A DNA stretch of 38,039 nucleotides from Bacillota bacterium. Its GTDB lineage: Bacteria > Bacillota_E > RBS10-35 > JAJYVN01. The position numbers and the translations under genes are program-made. The DNA is taken from assembly GCA_021846605.1 (NCBI GenBank), contig JAJZWQ010000005.1, forward strand, positions 1 to 38,039, written 5' to 3'. Of this stretch, positions 1 through 8,025 are shown piece after piece (position 1 is the stretch's first letter; the number at the start of each line of letters is the position of its first letter). The notes under the pieces were generated by a model. The model did not search any database and was not told where the DNA came from. It saw only the letters and a program-made list of their open reading frames with translations.

Positions 1-205
1 CCATCCCACAGCGCCAACGCCCGGTTGGCGGTTGGACGAGGCGGTGTACTGCGCGATTGTCTCACGCCAGGCCGCATTCGCCCCCGCATCCGCTACGACA
101 CGCACCCGAAGCGTCAAGTCCATACTCATATAGCACCACTGATAGTCTGTTCCCACAAGGGAGGGAACGCGCGGCCAATCCCACGGCTGAAGCCGGGGGT
201 ATCAG
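1..205 (+). mobile_element. Right end of a TnpB-type (IS200/IS605-like) element
   Basis: No convincing protein is readable here. Two RNA-like hairpins lie close together: GTTCCC (149-154) with GGGAAC (163-168), and a stem at 180-199 built on CCCACGGC/GCCGGGGG with a TGAA loop. Tandem hairpins of this kind are typical of the right end, and omega-RNA 3' part, of TnpB elements. The core GGCTGAAGCC is the exact reverse complement of the core of the left-end hairpin at 37858-37877, which precedes a tnpB start. The element body would lie to the left of the window. The exact end (about 200-210) is inferred. Confidence 0.5.
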
Positions 206-224
206 ACGGCCGCGCGAAGATGTG

Positions 225-812
225 ATGAGCGACCACCCGCACTTCAAGTTCCCCGCCGAGGCGGCCGACCGCCTGCTGTCCGAGGAGCGCGGCCGCGCGA
301 TGCCCCCCGAACGCGTACTGGCCCCGCTGGAGGTCGCCGCCAGCCAGACGGTGGCCGACATCGGCTGCGGCCCCGGGTTCTTCTCGCTGCCGCTGGCCCG
401 CATGGTGGGTCCGGACGGCGTGGTCTTGGCCCTGGACATCTCCCCGTCGATGCTGGAGCGGGTGGGCGCCCGCGCCGCCGCCGCCGGGCTGGACAACGTG
501 CGCCCGCTGGCCTCGGTGGAATCCGGCTTCCCTCTGGAAGACGCCAGTTGCGACCGGGTGCTCGCCGCCTTCCTTCTGCACGAACTGGCCGACCCCGCCG
601 CCTTCCTGCGGGAGATGCACCGGGTGCTGCGTCCCGCTGGCCGCGGCCTGGCGGTGGACTGGGCGGCCCACCCCACCGCCTACGGGCCGCCCGTGGAGGT
701 GCGGGTCTCCCCGGCCGTGGCGGCCGAATGGCTGTCCGCGGCCGGCTTGACGCCGGGCCAGGAGGGGTCCCTGGGTCCCGACGTGTGGACCCTGCCCTTC
801 GCCCGGCCCTGA
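225..812 (+). CDS. Class I SAM-dependent methyltransferase
   Basis: A 195-residue cytosolic methyltransferase of the Methyltransf_11/UbiE-like type. SAM-binding motif I is VADIGCGPGFFSLPLA at residues 44-59. It is followed by the acidic end of strand 2 (LALDIS) and a motif IV-like stretch (DRVLAAFLLHELADP), then the post-motif REMHRVLRPAG. The substrate cannot be told from sequence. The ATG at 225 is chosen because the open frame upstream runs through the IS right end and does not look coding. The ribosome site is weak (GAAG, 5 nt upstream). The gene begins only about 20 nt after the inferred IS end, so its native promoter may have been displaced. It stands 61 nt before recJ on the same strand. 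Confidence 0.85.
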   Translation: MSDHPHFKFPAEAADRLLSEERGRAMPPERVLAPLEVAASQTVADIGCGPGFFSLPLARMVGPDGVVLALDISPSMLERVGARAAAAGLDNVRPLASVESGFPLEDASCDRVLAAFLLHELADPAAFLREMHRVLRPAGRGLAVDWAAHPTAYGPPVEVRVSPAVAAEWLSAAGLTPGQEGSLGPDVWTLPFARP

Positions 813-873
813 GTTCACGGGATCGGACCGGGCCGGCGCGGTCCGGTGCGCCCGCCCGCGGGGGAGGCATCCG

Positions 874-2904
874 ATGCAGCACACCCTCCTGGACCGCGAC
901 TGGCCCCCACCCCCCGAACCGCCAGCCGCCTGGCTGGCGGAGAACCGCGGGGCTCTTCCACCCGCCCTGCTCCGCGTGCTCTGGACCCGCGGCTGCCGCT
1001 CCCCCCAGGCCATCGCCGACCTGCTCTCGCCGCCCCCCCTCCCGCCCCTGGACACGCTGCCGGACCTCCCCCGGGCAGTCGAGCGCCTGCGCGCGGCGCG
1101 TCGCGCGGGCGAGATGGTGCTGGTCGCCGGGGACTACGACGCCGACGGCGTCTGCTCGGCAGCCCTGGCGCTGGAGGGCCTGAGGGCTCTGGGGCTGCGC
1201 GTGACCGTTCACCTGCCGACGCGCGCCGAGGGGTACGGCCTGCAAGCACGGACCCTGCCCGAGCGGGTCGACGCCTGCGGGGCCCGCGTGGTGCTGGCCG
1301 TGGACAACGGGTCCACGGCGCATGGCGCGATCGAAACGGTCCGCGCCAGCGGCGTCGATGTGCTGGTCTGCGACCACCACCAGCTGGGGGACACCCCGCC
1401 GGCCGCCCTGGCGCTGATCAACCCGCTGCGCGACCCCGACGGCCCCTTCCAACCCCTGGCCGGCGTCGGGGTGACCTGGTGCCTGGTGCAGGCCCTGGGG
1501 GCGGCGATGGGGCAGGCGCCGCCCCCGGCCGAGGACCTGGTCGCCGTCGGGACCATCGCCGATGTCGCCCCGCTGGTGGGCATCAACCGCACCCTGGTGC
1601 GCAAGGGCCTGGCGGCCATGGCCGAGCGGACCCGCCCGGGACTGGCGGCCCTGCAGGAGCAGTTGCGGGTGCCCCCCCGGCAGGCCCCCTCGGCCCGGGA
1701 CATCTCCCACGGCATGGCCCCCCGCCTCAACGCCCCCGGGCGGATGGGGGACCCCCGGCCCGCCCTGGACCTCCTGCTGGCCCGCGATGCCCCACGGGCC
1801 ATGGCGGCGCTGGCGGTGCTCGACGAGGTCAACACCCGCCGGCGGGAGGCGGCCGCCCGCGTGCTGGACGGGGCCACCCGGCGGGCCCAGGAGGACGGCG
1901 CGCCGGTGGTCCTAGCCGACCCCGACTGGCCCGCCGGCTTGGTGGGTCCCGCCGCCGCGGTACTCTGCGAGCGCCTGGGCGTGCCCGTCCTCCTGGCCCA
2001 CCGGGACGCCGAGGACGTCTGCCGCGGGTCGGGCCGGGCCCCGGACGGCTGGGATTTGGGCGCAGCCCTGCAGGCTTGCGGCGAGTTGCTGTTGCGCGGC
2101 GGGGGGCATGCCCGCGCCGCCGGCTTCGAGGTGGAGCACGCCCACCTGGAGGACCTGCGCAGGGCTTTGGCGGAGGCCGCGCCGGCCGCCGCCCCTCCCC
2201 CGGCCTGGTCCCTGGACGGGGTGCTCGACCCCGACGAGGTCGCCCTGGAACTGGGTCTGGCCACCGAACGCCTCGGCCCCTTCGGGGACGGGCACACCGC
2301 CCCGACATTCCTGCTGCGCGAGGTGCGCTGGGAGGAGCCGCGACGGATGGGCGAGGACGGGCGGCACCTGCGCGGTCGCCTCCGCCTGCCGGGGGCACGC
2401 GGCGCGCAGCCCGCCGTGGCCTTCGGTCTGGGGGACTGGGCCGAGGGGCTGGCGGCCGGGGGCCCGTGGGACGTCGCCGTGCAACCGGGCGTGAACCGCT
2501 TTCGGGGGCGGGAGGGGCTCGAACTCTCCATTGTGGACGCGGCCCCCACGGACGGGGACTGGGGGCGCTTCGTGCGGGCGGCCCGCGCCGGGCTGGACCT
2601 GCGGCACCCGGACCGGGACGCCATGGCCCGTGTCTTCCGCCGGCTGGAGGCGCTGGGGCGGAGCGGACCGCTGCCCGCCGAGGCGGTGCTGGTGGCGCAC
2701 CTGGCCCCGGCGTGCCTGGCCGGGGAGGAGGCCGCGCGGGCCGCGGTGCGCATCCTGCGCGAACTCGACCTGGTCGACGCGCAGGGGCGCATCCGTCGCC
2801 CGGCGGACGGCAAGAAACGGCAACTGGCCGAAAGTCCTCGATACCGCGCGGCCGAGGCGGCGCGGGCCGTGCTCACGCGGCTGGAGGGGCAGGCGGTGGG
2901 GTGA
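874..2904 (+). CDS. recJ: Single-stranded-DNA-specific exonuclease RecJ-like (DHH family)
   Basis: A 676-residue DHH-family phosphoesterase. RecJ degrades single-stranded DNA 5' to 3' in recombination and repair. Visible motifs in order: motif I DYDADG (residues 87-92), VDNG (143-146), DHH (167-169), the GVGVTWCLVQALG helix, VGTIADVAPLVG, MAPRLNAPGRMGDP, and the DHHA1 motif LRGGGHARAAGF. An OB-fold region with FGDGHTAPTFLLREVRW follows. The C-terminal 150 residues resemble the extension seen in Gram-positive RecJ. All catalytic aspartates and histidines are present, and the length suits a compact RecJ. The ATG at 874 follows GGGGGAGG with suitable spacing. The stop at 2904 lies just before the HAD gene, so the two are probably co-transcribed. 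Confidence 0.9.
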   Translation: MQHTLLDRDWPPPPEPPAAWLAENRGALPPALLRVLWTRGCRSPQAIADLLSPPPLPPLDTLPDLPRAVERLRAARRAGEMVLVAGDYDADGVCSAALALEGLRALGLRVTVHLPTRAEGYGLQARTLPERVDACGARVVLAVDNGSTAHGAIETVRASGVDVLVCDHHQLGDTPPAALALINPLRDPDGPFQPLAGVGVTWCLVQALGAAMGQAPPPAEDLVAVGTIADVAPLVGINRTLVRKGLAAMAERTRPGLAALQEQLRVPPRQAPSARDISHGMAPRLNAPGRMGDPRPALDLLLARDAPRAMAALAVLDEVNTRRREAAARVLDGATRRAQEDGAPVVLADPDWPAGLVGPAAAVLCERLGVPVLLAHRDAEDVCRGSGRAPDGWDLGAALQACGELLLRGGGHARAAGFEVEHAHLEDLRRALAEAAPAAAPPPAWSLDGVLDPDEVALELGLATERLGPFGDGHTAPTFLLREVRWEEPRRMGEDGRHLRGRLRLPGARGAQPAVAFGLGDWAEGLAAGGPWDVAVQPGVNRFRGREGLELSIVDAAPTDGDWGRFVRAARAGLDLRHPDRDAMARVFRRLEALGRSGPLPAEAVLVAHLAPACLAGEEAARAAVRILRELDLVDAQGRIRRPADGKKRQLAESPRYRAAEAARAVLTRLEGQAVG

Positions 2905-2936
2905 GCGCGTAGCGCACGGAAGGGGGCCCGGCGCGA

Positions 2937-3632
2937 CTGGAGACCGCAGGCGTACTGGTCTGCCTGGACTTCGACGACACCCTGGTGGCCAACCAGGCGC
3001 ACTTCGCCGCGGCGACCGCCGCCCTGGCCGAGTTGTGCGCGCGCGATCTGGGCGCGGACGGCGTGGCCGTGGCGTCCGCCTTCGGGACGGCAGACCGAGG
3101 GCTGGGGGCCCATGGCCGCCACCGCAACCGCTTTCTGCTGTCCGTCCTGGCGACATACTGCCACGTCGCCGGGACGGACAGCGTCCCCCTGGGCCGGATG
3201 GCCGAGTTGGCACAGATCGCCGCCATGCCCTACGACGCCGTACCCACGCCCGAGCCCGGGGTCCTCCAAGCCCTGGCCGCCCTGCGAGGGGCCCTGCCCG
3301 GGCCCCTCTGGCTGCTGACGGCCGGGGATCCGGTCGTGCAGGAGGGCCGCGTGCGGCGCTCGGGACTGGCCGAGCGCTTCGACGCGGTGCACATCGTACC
3401 GGAGAAGACGGCCTCGGTGTATGCGGCTCTGGGGAGGGGATACCCCGGCGCCTGGATGGTCGGGAACAGCCCCGCCACCGACATCCTGCCGGCGCGCGCC
3501 GCCGGCTTCCAGGTCATCCTGGTGACCGTCCCCACCTGGGATCTGGATGTGGCGCCCGTACCCCCCGACGTCCCCCAACTCCCGGATTTCCCCGCCGCCG
3601 TCCGGTACCTCCTGGCCCACCTGAGCGCCTGA
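2937..3632 (+). CDS. HAD-superfamily hydrolase with apparent CTG start
   Basis: A 231-residue haloacid-dehalogenase-type phosphatase. Motif I is CLDFDDTLV, motif II LLTAGD, motif III the lysine in VPEKTASVY, and motif IV VGNSPATDILPA. The cap between motifs I and II is helical and about 100 residues long. The substrate is unknown. The start is unusual: the frame opens after a TAG at 2910, and there is no ATG, GTG or TTG before motif I. The first GTG (2985) lies after the catalytic aspartates and would destroy the active site. CTG at 2937 follows AAGGGGG (2920-2926) by 10 nt and gives a normal N-terminus. The gene sits 32 nt after recJ. Confidence 0.8.
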   Translation: METAGVLVCLDFDDTLVANQAHFAAATAALAELCARDLGADGVAVASAFGTADRGLGAHGRHRNRFLLSVLATYCHVAGTDSVPLGRMAELAQIAAMPYDAVPTPEPGVLQALAALRGALPGPLWLLTAGDPVVQEGRVRRSGLAERFDAVHIVPEKTASVYAALGRGYPGAWMVGNSPATDILPARAAGFQVILVTVPTWDLDVAPVPPDVPQLPDFPAAVRYLLAHLSA

Positions 3633-3841
3633 GGCGCCTGGCCCCAGGGAGCCGCCGCCCCATCCCCCCCGTTGGCCGGTCCAAAGCGGGAGTTGTCCCC
3701 CGCAGGAACTCGCGCCGTGCCCGCGAAGCGACCGCTGTCGGAAGGCGTCGAGCGCGCCGCTCCCCGTCAAACCGTGAGGCTCCTCCCCACCGCGTCGTGG
3801 CGGACATGGACGAGCCGTCCCCAGAGATTGGAGGTGCCCGG

Positions 3842-4822
3842 TTGCCGCTCCCGAGCAACACCAGGACTGAGCGGTTCAGCCCCCCCTTCGGACGCCGCCT
3901 CTGTACGCTCTGCCAATGCCTGGTGCTGACCCTGCTCCCGACGGCCACCATGGTGGTGGGAATCCCCGCCTCGGCGGCCACCCAGCCGCCGAGCACCACC
4001 GCCCCGGGGACTCCGGCCCCGTCGGTGTCCGGAGACCTGTCGGTGGTACCCCAGCCCCCTCCCCCCGTGATCCGGAGCAAACCGTGGTTCACCTACACCG
4101 TTCAGCAGGGAGACAACCTCTGGGACATCGCGTTGCGGTTCAATATCGATCTGCCCACAATCGAATACGCCAACGGCCTGGACAACTACTCGATCCTGCA
4201 GCCCGGCCAGAAACTCAAGATCCTGTTGCACGTCGGCTGGATCTACCACGTTCAGCCCGACGACACGCTGTCCAGCGTGGCCGCGGCCAACAGGGTGTCT
4301 CTGGCCAGCCTGGAATCCGCCAACAACATCCACGGCGATGTGTCCATCGCGCCCGGGACGGAGTTGATCATCCCCCGCGATCCCAAGGTAAAGCTGGTCG
4401 CGCCGCCACCGCCGCTGGCCCAGACCCCGACGATGTCCACGCTGGCCGAGGATGTCGCCGCCGCGGCCGAGTCGCTGATCGGGGACCCCTACGTCTGGGG
4501 GGGCGCCGGACCCTACGTATTTGACTGTTCCGGACTGGTGCAGTACGTGTACCGCCGGGTGACGGGCCTCGAGCTACCGCACGCCAGCCAGTTGCAGTTC
4601 TTCTACGGGCAGCCGGTACCCGAGGGCGACCTGCTCCCCGGCGACCTGGTCTTCTTCAACACGGACGGCGCCGGGGCATCCCACGTCGGCATCTACATCG
4701 GGGGGCCGGACCACGACTTCGTGAGCGCGGAGACCCCCGCGCTGGGCGTGGGCGTCGGCAGCCTGGAGATGCCCTACTGGGCGGACCATTACGTGGGCGC
4801 ACGGCGCCTCCTGGCCGGGTAG
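3842..4822 (+). CDS. Secreted LysM x2 / NlpC-P60 peptidoglycan endopeptidase
   Basis: A 326-residue exported cell-wall hydrolase. The N-terminus is basic and followed by a hydrophobic stretch ending near ASAATQ, a signal peptide. A Pro/Thr/Ser linker comes next, then two LysM domains (YTVQQGDNLWDIA... and YHVQPDDTLSSVA...) that bind glycan strands. The C-terminal NlpC/P60 domain has the catalytic cysteine in FDCSGLVQYVY and the histidine in SHVGIYIGG. It should cleave stem peptides of peptidoglycan. TTG at 3842 is preferred because a full GGAGGT (3830-3835) stands 6 nt before it. An in-frame ATG at 3805 is the alternative but lacks such a site. The gene converges on the ABC remnant, with a hairpin between them. 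Confidence 0.88.
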   Translation: MPLPSNTRTERFSPPFGRRLCTLCQCLVLTLLPTATMVVGIPASAATQPPSTTAPGTPAPSVSGDLSVVPQPPPPVIRSKPWFTYTVQQGDNLWDIALRFNIDLPTIEYANGLDNYSILQPGQKLKILLHVGWIYHVQPDDTLSSVAAANRVSLASLESANNIHGDVSIAPGTELIIPRDPKVKLVAPPPPLAQTPTMSTLAEDVAAAAESLIGDPYVWGGAGPYVFDCSGLVQYVYRRVTGLELPHASQLQFFYGQPVPEGDLLPGDLVFFNTDGAGASHVGIYIGGPDHDFVSAETPALGVGVGSLEMPYWADHYVGARRLLAG

Positions 4823-4834
4823 GCCGCCCCGCCG

Positions 4835-4861
4835 CGGCGGGCGCCCTCAGAGCGCCCGCCG
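4835..4861. terminator. Perfect 10-bp GC hairpin between convergent genes
   Basis: CGGCGGGCGC (4835-4844) pairs exactly with GCGCCCGCCG (4852-4861) around a 7-nt loop. It lies 12 nt after the stop of the LysM/NlpC gene and over the 3' end of the ABC permease remnant, so it can serve both strands. There is no U-run, as is common in GC-rich genomes. Confidence 0.55.
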
Positions 4862-5635
4862 GTAGTCCAGGTGGCAAAGATCAGGGTCGCGACATCGAGC
4901 GCGGCCCACCATCCCAGGTGGATGAAGAACGTTCCCCAGGGCGGGTGCGCGGCCAGGGCGTCCCGGTCGGCCGCCACCCCCCAGGCCACGGGGTTGAAGC
5001 GGCTGCCCACCCGCCTCCAGCGGGGCATCAGGGCCTGGGCCATCAGCCCCGGGCGCAGGAAGTTCAGGGGCAACTCGATGCAGTTGATGACGGCGATCAG
5101 GGTCTTCTCCTTGCGCAGCAGGAGCGCGAACCCCACAGACAGCGCACCGCAGGCGCCGGCCAGCAGGGCCGCGGCCAGCACGAGGGCCGCCGCCCCAGGC
5201 ACCCCCGAGGGCAGGTGGGCCCCCAGGACCCGGGCCGCGCCGATCACGAGCAGCGACTGGGCGGCCACCGTGATCGCGGTGTGCAGCACCCGGGCGCCGA
5301 TGAGCGCGCTGCGGGCGCCCGGGGTGGTCAAAAGGCGCGCCAGCACACCCTCGTCGAGCTCGGTGATCACCCCCATCCCGGCCCAGGAGGGCGGTCATGA
5401 TCACGATGCCGGGGGGGAGGAACTGCAGATAGGATGCGGTGCCGAAGCCCGGGACGCGCACCACCACCCCGAAGAGCTGGCCGAACAGCCAGAGCCAGAT
5501 CATCGGTTGGATGAGCATCACGATCAGCCAGACCGGTTGCCGCCGCGTCTCGCGCAGCAGGCGCACCGCCAGTTGCCAGATCGTGGCCGGCGCCGCGGCC
5601 CCCCCGCGGGCGGGCGCGGCAAGCGTGCCCGCCAC
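4847..5635 (-). pseudogene. Frameshifted ABC-2 type permease (DrrB-like)
   Basis: Membrane subunit of a DrrAB-type exporter. The first part (GTG at 5635, after GGAGGAGGG, overlapping the ATPase end region) reads through a cytoplasmic N-terminus and QPMIWLWLFGQLF to PPGIVIMTALL. The frame then breaks near 5385-5390. The continuation in another frame begins WAGMGVITELDEGVLARLL and runs to the last membrane helix. The family normally has a few more residues between TAL and WAGMG, so a small deletion of non-multiple-of-three length is likely. A second frame change near 4870 would be needed to reach the usual RRAL-like end. With the ATPase also truncated, the transporter is dead unless these are sequence errors. 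Confidence 0.75.
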
Positions 5636-5636
5636 G

Positions 5637-5958
5637 CTATCCCTCCTCCACTTCGGCATCCCGCATGCGCCGGCCGGTGATCTCCAGGTACACGTCGTCC
5701 AGGCTGGGGCGGGCGATCGCCACCTCGTCGACGGCGCAGCCCCGCTCCTGCAGGCGCCCCAGGAGGACGGGCCCCGCCTGGGCCATTGCCGGCCCGCGCG
5801 GCCAGCACCCGCCCTCCAGCAGGCGGATCTCGCGCAGGCCCATCTCCGCCGCCACGGCCCGGGCGGCCTCCCCTTGGGCCGCATCCGCAAGCTGCACGCG
5901 GAGGCTATCCCCCTCCAGACGGCGCTTGATGGCGTCCGGGGTACCCTCGGCCACGAGG
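5637..5958 (-). pseudogene. C-terminal fragment of ABC transporter ATPase (DrrA-like)
   Basis: The readable protein begins at GGLVAEGTPDAIKRRLEGD, the segment after the H-loop in DrrA-type ATPases. It ends with RPSLDDVYLEITGRRMRDAE, the family's C-terminal signature. Walker A, signature, Walker B and H-loop are all missing. Upstream of 5958 the sequence stops resembling the family. The stop codon lies 1 nt before the permease GTG, the normal operon arrangement. A matching N-terminal piece of such an ATPase, same strand, is found at 11390-11508, so this looks like one gene split by insertion and deletion. Confidence 0.8.
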
Positions 5959-6218
5959 CCACCAGGGCGGTGCCCGCATCCGCCCGGGACGGGGTCGCCA
6001 GTTCGCACATGTGTGGCGTCGCTCTGGCTATCGGGCGGTGGACGGCCGCGCGTTTGCACCACTGCCGACTCAGTTTCACGCTAACGATTGTGGGTCCTGG
6101 AGTGTCTGGCAGCCCGCAGCCTCATCTGCCACAGGCGCTCGGACTTTCTAAAAACGCTCTTAAGAGTGAGGGAGGGCGACGCTGGCCCAGGGATTGTAGG
6201 AGAACGGGTTGCAGGCAT
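5959..6218. other. Junction region without a readable gene
   Basis: Left edge of the foreign segment that separates the two ABC ATPase pieces. No frame gives a convincing protein. A 10-bp palindrome CTCTTAAGAG sits at about 6160-6169 in a locally AT-richer stretch. No attachment-site core or terminal repeat shared with the other edge near 11389 could be seen by eye. Confidence 0.35.
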
Positions 6219-6858
6219 TTAGGGTGTGGCACCTGCTTTGGACGGTTTGGGCACCTCCGGTGTGGAAGCGTTGGAGTCCGAGCAGTTGAAAGAGCCGCTC
6301 GTGGTCGGGATCGCGGCGGGTAAGTCGGACGGTGACGGGAGTGCTGCGCTGGCGGCCGCCAGGACGCCCTCTACCTGGGGTCGGGACGGCGTGGCCGTGG
6401 ACAACGTGGACCTCGCCCCCGGCGTCACGCCGACCTCGATCGGCGCGGACGCGCGCTCGGAATCGAACTCCCGCACGCCTCGCGGCACGTGCGGCCGTTC
6501 CTCGCCGGCCTTGCTGCCCACCCGCGTGGGCCGGGCCGCGACGACCGAGACCGGGAACTCGCTGGCGGCGGATCTGCCTCCCGCATAGCAAACGTGCCGG
6601 TAGCGCGTCGATCTCGGCGTGGGTGAATGCCGGGTACTCGGCGGGCACCAACCAGACCCGCGCGTGGGTCGCCGGCGACACCGCTCCGGATGGCGGGGGC
6701 AGCAGCGGCCCCTTCGAGGTCTCGAAACAGTCATACCCGCCAGCCTGCATCTCCTGGCAAGCAAACGCCCACCGGGCCGGGATCTTACCGCCCGCCCGCG
6801 CGAACGCCAGCCACCGGGTCGCCAGCGGGTAGGTGGCGGGTGGGATCCCGGCATTCAC
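6219..6858 (-). pseudogene. Broken gene of unknown function
   Basis: Protein-like sequence reads from at least 6858 (LATRWLAFARAGGKIPARW, GGYDCFETSKGP, VWLVPAEYPAFTHAEIDAL), then breaks near 6595. It continues in another frame (CYAGGRSAASEFPVSVVAAR...) to a stop at 6219. The same upstream frame stays open back to about 7033 and looks coding (FTGPFSWPEPSAPQAFCVSG), but it has no ATG, GTG or TTG before the GTG at 6858, so the 5' end may be lost too. Several cysteines and many Pro/Ser/Thr residues suggest an exported protein. I do not recognise the family. It lies immediately after the lipoprotein gene at 7019. Confidence 0.5.
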
Positions 6859-7018
6859 GCAGGCGTACGGATCGCCCGGGAGTTCCCCGGAGACGCAAAA
6901 CGCCTGTGGAGCGGAAGGCTCTGGCCAGGAGAACGGCCCGGTGAAACCGGCCGCAGCGAAGCAGGAATCTCCAAGATCGTCTGGGACCGGCCAAACCTTG
7001 GCGGCATCCCTTTGCGGA

Positions 7019-7777
7019 TCACGCCGGTGTCAACGTCGCTGCGGTAATGTTCGCATACGTGTACGGCGATGTCGTCGTGTTGCCGGAGGCAGGCTGCACC
7101 TTGCCAAACTGGATGCCCGTGGTGGTCTTGGCAGGGTTCAGCGGCACCCCAATGCCGAACATGCCGCAACTGGTCTGGGCGGGCTGCGCCTGGCCGTTCA
7201 GCCGGTTCCTGGGCTCCAGGACCAACACCGTCCCAGTGCTCAGACTCTTCCCGACGGCCAGCGTGCACCAGTCGTCGATCTCCACCGTCCGCGTCTTGCC
7301 GGCTACCCCGCCGCTGTATTCGGGGGTCACTGACAGGTCCAGAGGTCCATCATTCGCGCCCTCCAGCAGGTACAGTTCGCTGTACTTCGCTCCCTTCACG
7401 GTAACGGTCACGGCCTGGCTGGCCGGCGTAATCTGCAGGGCGGACTTGTGCGTGCTGCCCAGCGTGGGCACCCAGAACGTCACCGTGGTGGAGCCGAAGG
7501 TCGCCGGCACATTGCCGGTTGGCACGCCGTGCGCGTCGAGCGTCCAACTGTTGGGGGCGCCGAAGCTGGTACCGTCCGCAGTGGGAGTGCCGGAATTCGC
7601 GAAAACGGTGGCATTGAGCGGCAGCGTCAACTGCACCTGCCCATCAGCGAGCGTCGCCGGACCCGGATGCGGGGTGGTTCCGGTCTTCGCCGGAGCGCCG
7701 CCGCCGCAGGCGGCCAGCGCCAAGGCGCTCCCCAACAACAGGCTGCCCGCCGCCAAGCGAACCGGCACGAACCCCAT
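7019..7777 (-). CDS. Putative lipoprotein of unknown function
   Basis: A 252-residue exported protein. Its signal peptide ends in a lipobox, ALALAACGGG, so it should be lipid-anchored at the outer face of the membrane. The mature part is Thr/Ser/Val-rich and beta-rich, with two later cysteines (DDWCTLAVG and TSCGMFGIG) that could pair. No known domain is recognised. ATG at 7777 is chosen because GGAGGT (7786-7791) lies 8 nt upstream. A second ATG two codons earlier is only 2 nt from that site. It is separated from the next lipoprotein gene (8026-8793) by a strong hairpin, so the two are probably separate transcription units. It lies inside the island. Confidence 0.75.
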   Translation of the reverse strand: MGFVPVRLAAGSLLLGSALALAACGGGAPAKTGTTPHPGPATLADGQVQLTLPLNATVFANSGTPTADGTSFGAPNSWTLDAHGVPTGNVPATFGSTTVTFWVPTLGSTHKSALQITPASQAVTVTVKGAKYSELYLLEGANDGPLDLSVTPEYSGGVAGKTRTVEIDDWCTLAVGKSLSTGTVLVLEPRNRLNGQAQPAQTSCGMFGIGVPLNPAKTTTGIQFGKVQPASGNTTTSPYTYANITAATLTPA

Positions 7778-7966
7778 ATCCATCCACCTCCGATTGATGG
7801 CACCGCATGGCTTGCCTCTGCCAAGATACCCGTTCTGGCCCGCAATGCAGGTGGTTGTGGTTATCGGTCCGCGAAGCGCGCATGAAAGCCACCTTTTCCG
7901 CACCAGACGTGGAACGCGTCGGGTGATCGCCTACGGGAGCCGTGCCTTTGGGCGGATACCCGGGAT

Positions 7967-8018
7967 TCACGGAATTCCTTCCTCCAAGGTTACAACGTTA
8001 GAGGAAGGAATTCCGTGA
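7967..8018 (-). terminator. 18-bp perfect inverted repeat downstream of a lipoprotein gene
   Basis: TCACGGAATTCCTTCCTC (7967-7984) pairs exactly with 8001-8018 around a 16-nt AT-rich loop. It begins 8 nt after the stop of the minus-strand lipoprotein gene, so it is most simply its terminator. The stem is long and less GC-rich than its surroundings and has no U-tract. An operator or recombination site is the alternative. Confidence 0.5.
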
Positions 8019-8025
8019 CCGGCGC

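Noticed and set aside
1209..3770. 853-codon open frame on the minus strand over recJ and the HAD gene
   Set aside because: Antisense shadow of GC-rich coding DNA; Arg/Ala/Gly/Ser-rich translation with no domain, while the plus strand carries all RecJ and HAD motifs.
3633..3841. Possible ydaO (c-di-AMP) riboswitch ahead of the LysM/NlpC hydrolase gene
   Set aside because: Such switches often precede wall hydrolases, so I looked, but none of the consensus blocks could be aligned.
6458..6485. GAGTTCGATTCC on the minus strand, resembling a tRNA T-loop
   Set aside because: Stem arms do not pair over 5 bp and no tRNA cloverleaf can be drawn; it lies in a broken coding region.
6226..6588. 120-codon plus-strand frame within the broken 6219-6858 gene
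   Set aside because: The minus strand continues the preceding protein-like sequence and has better composition; the plus frame has no ribosome site or motif.
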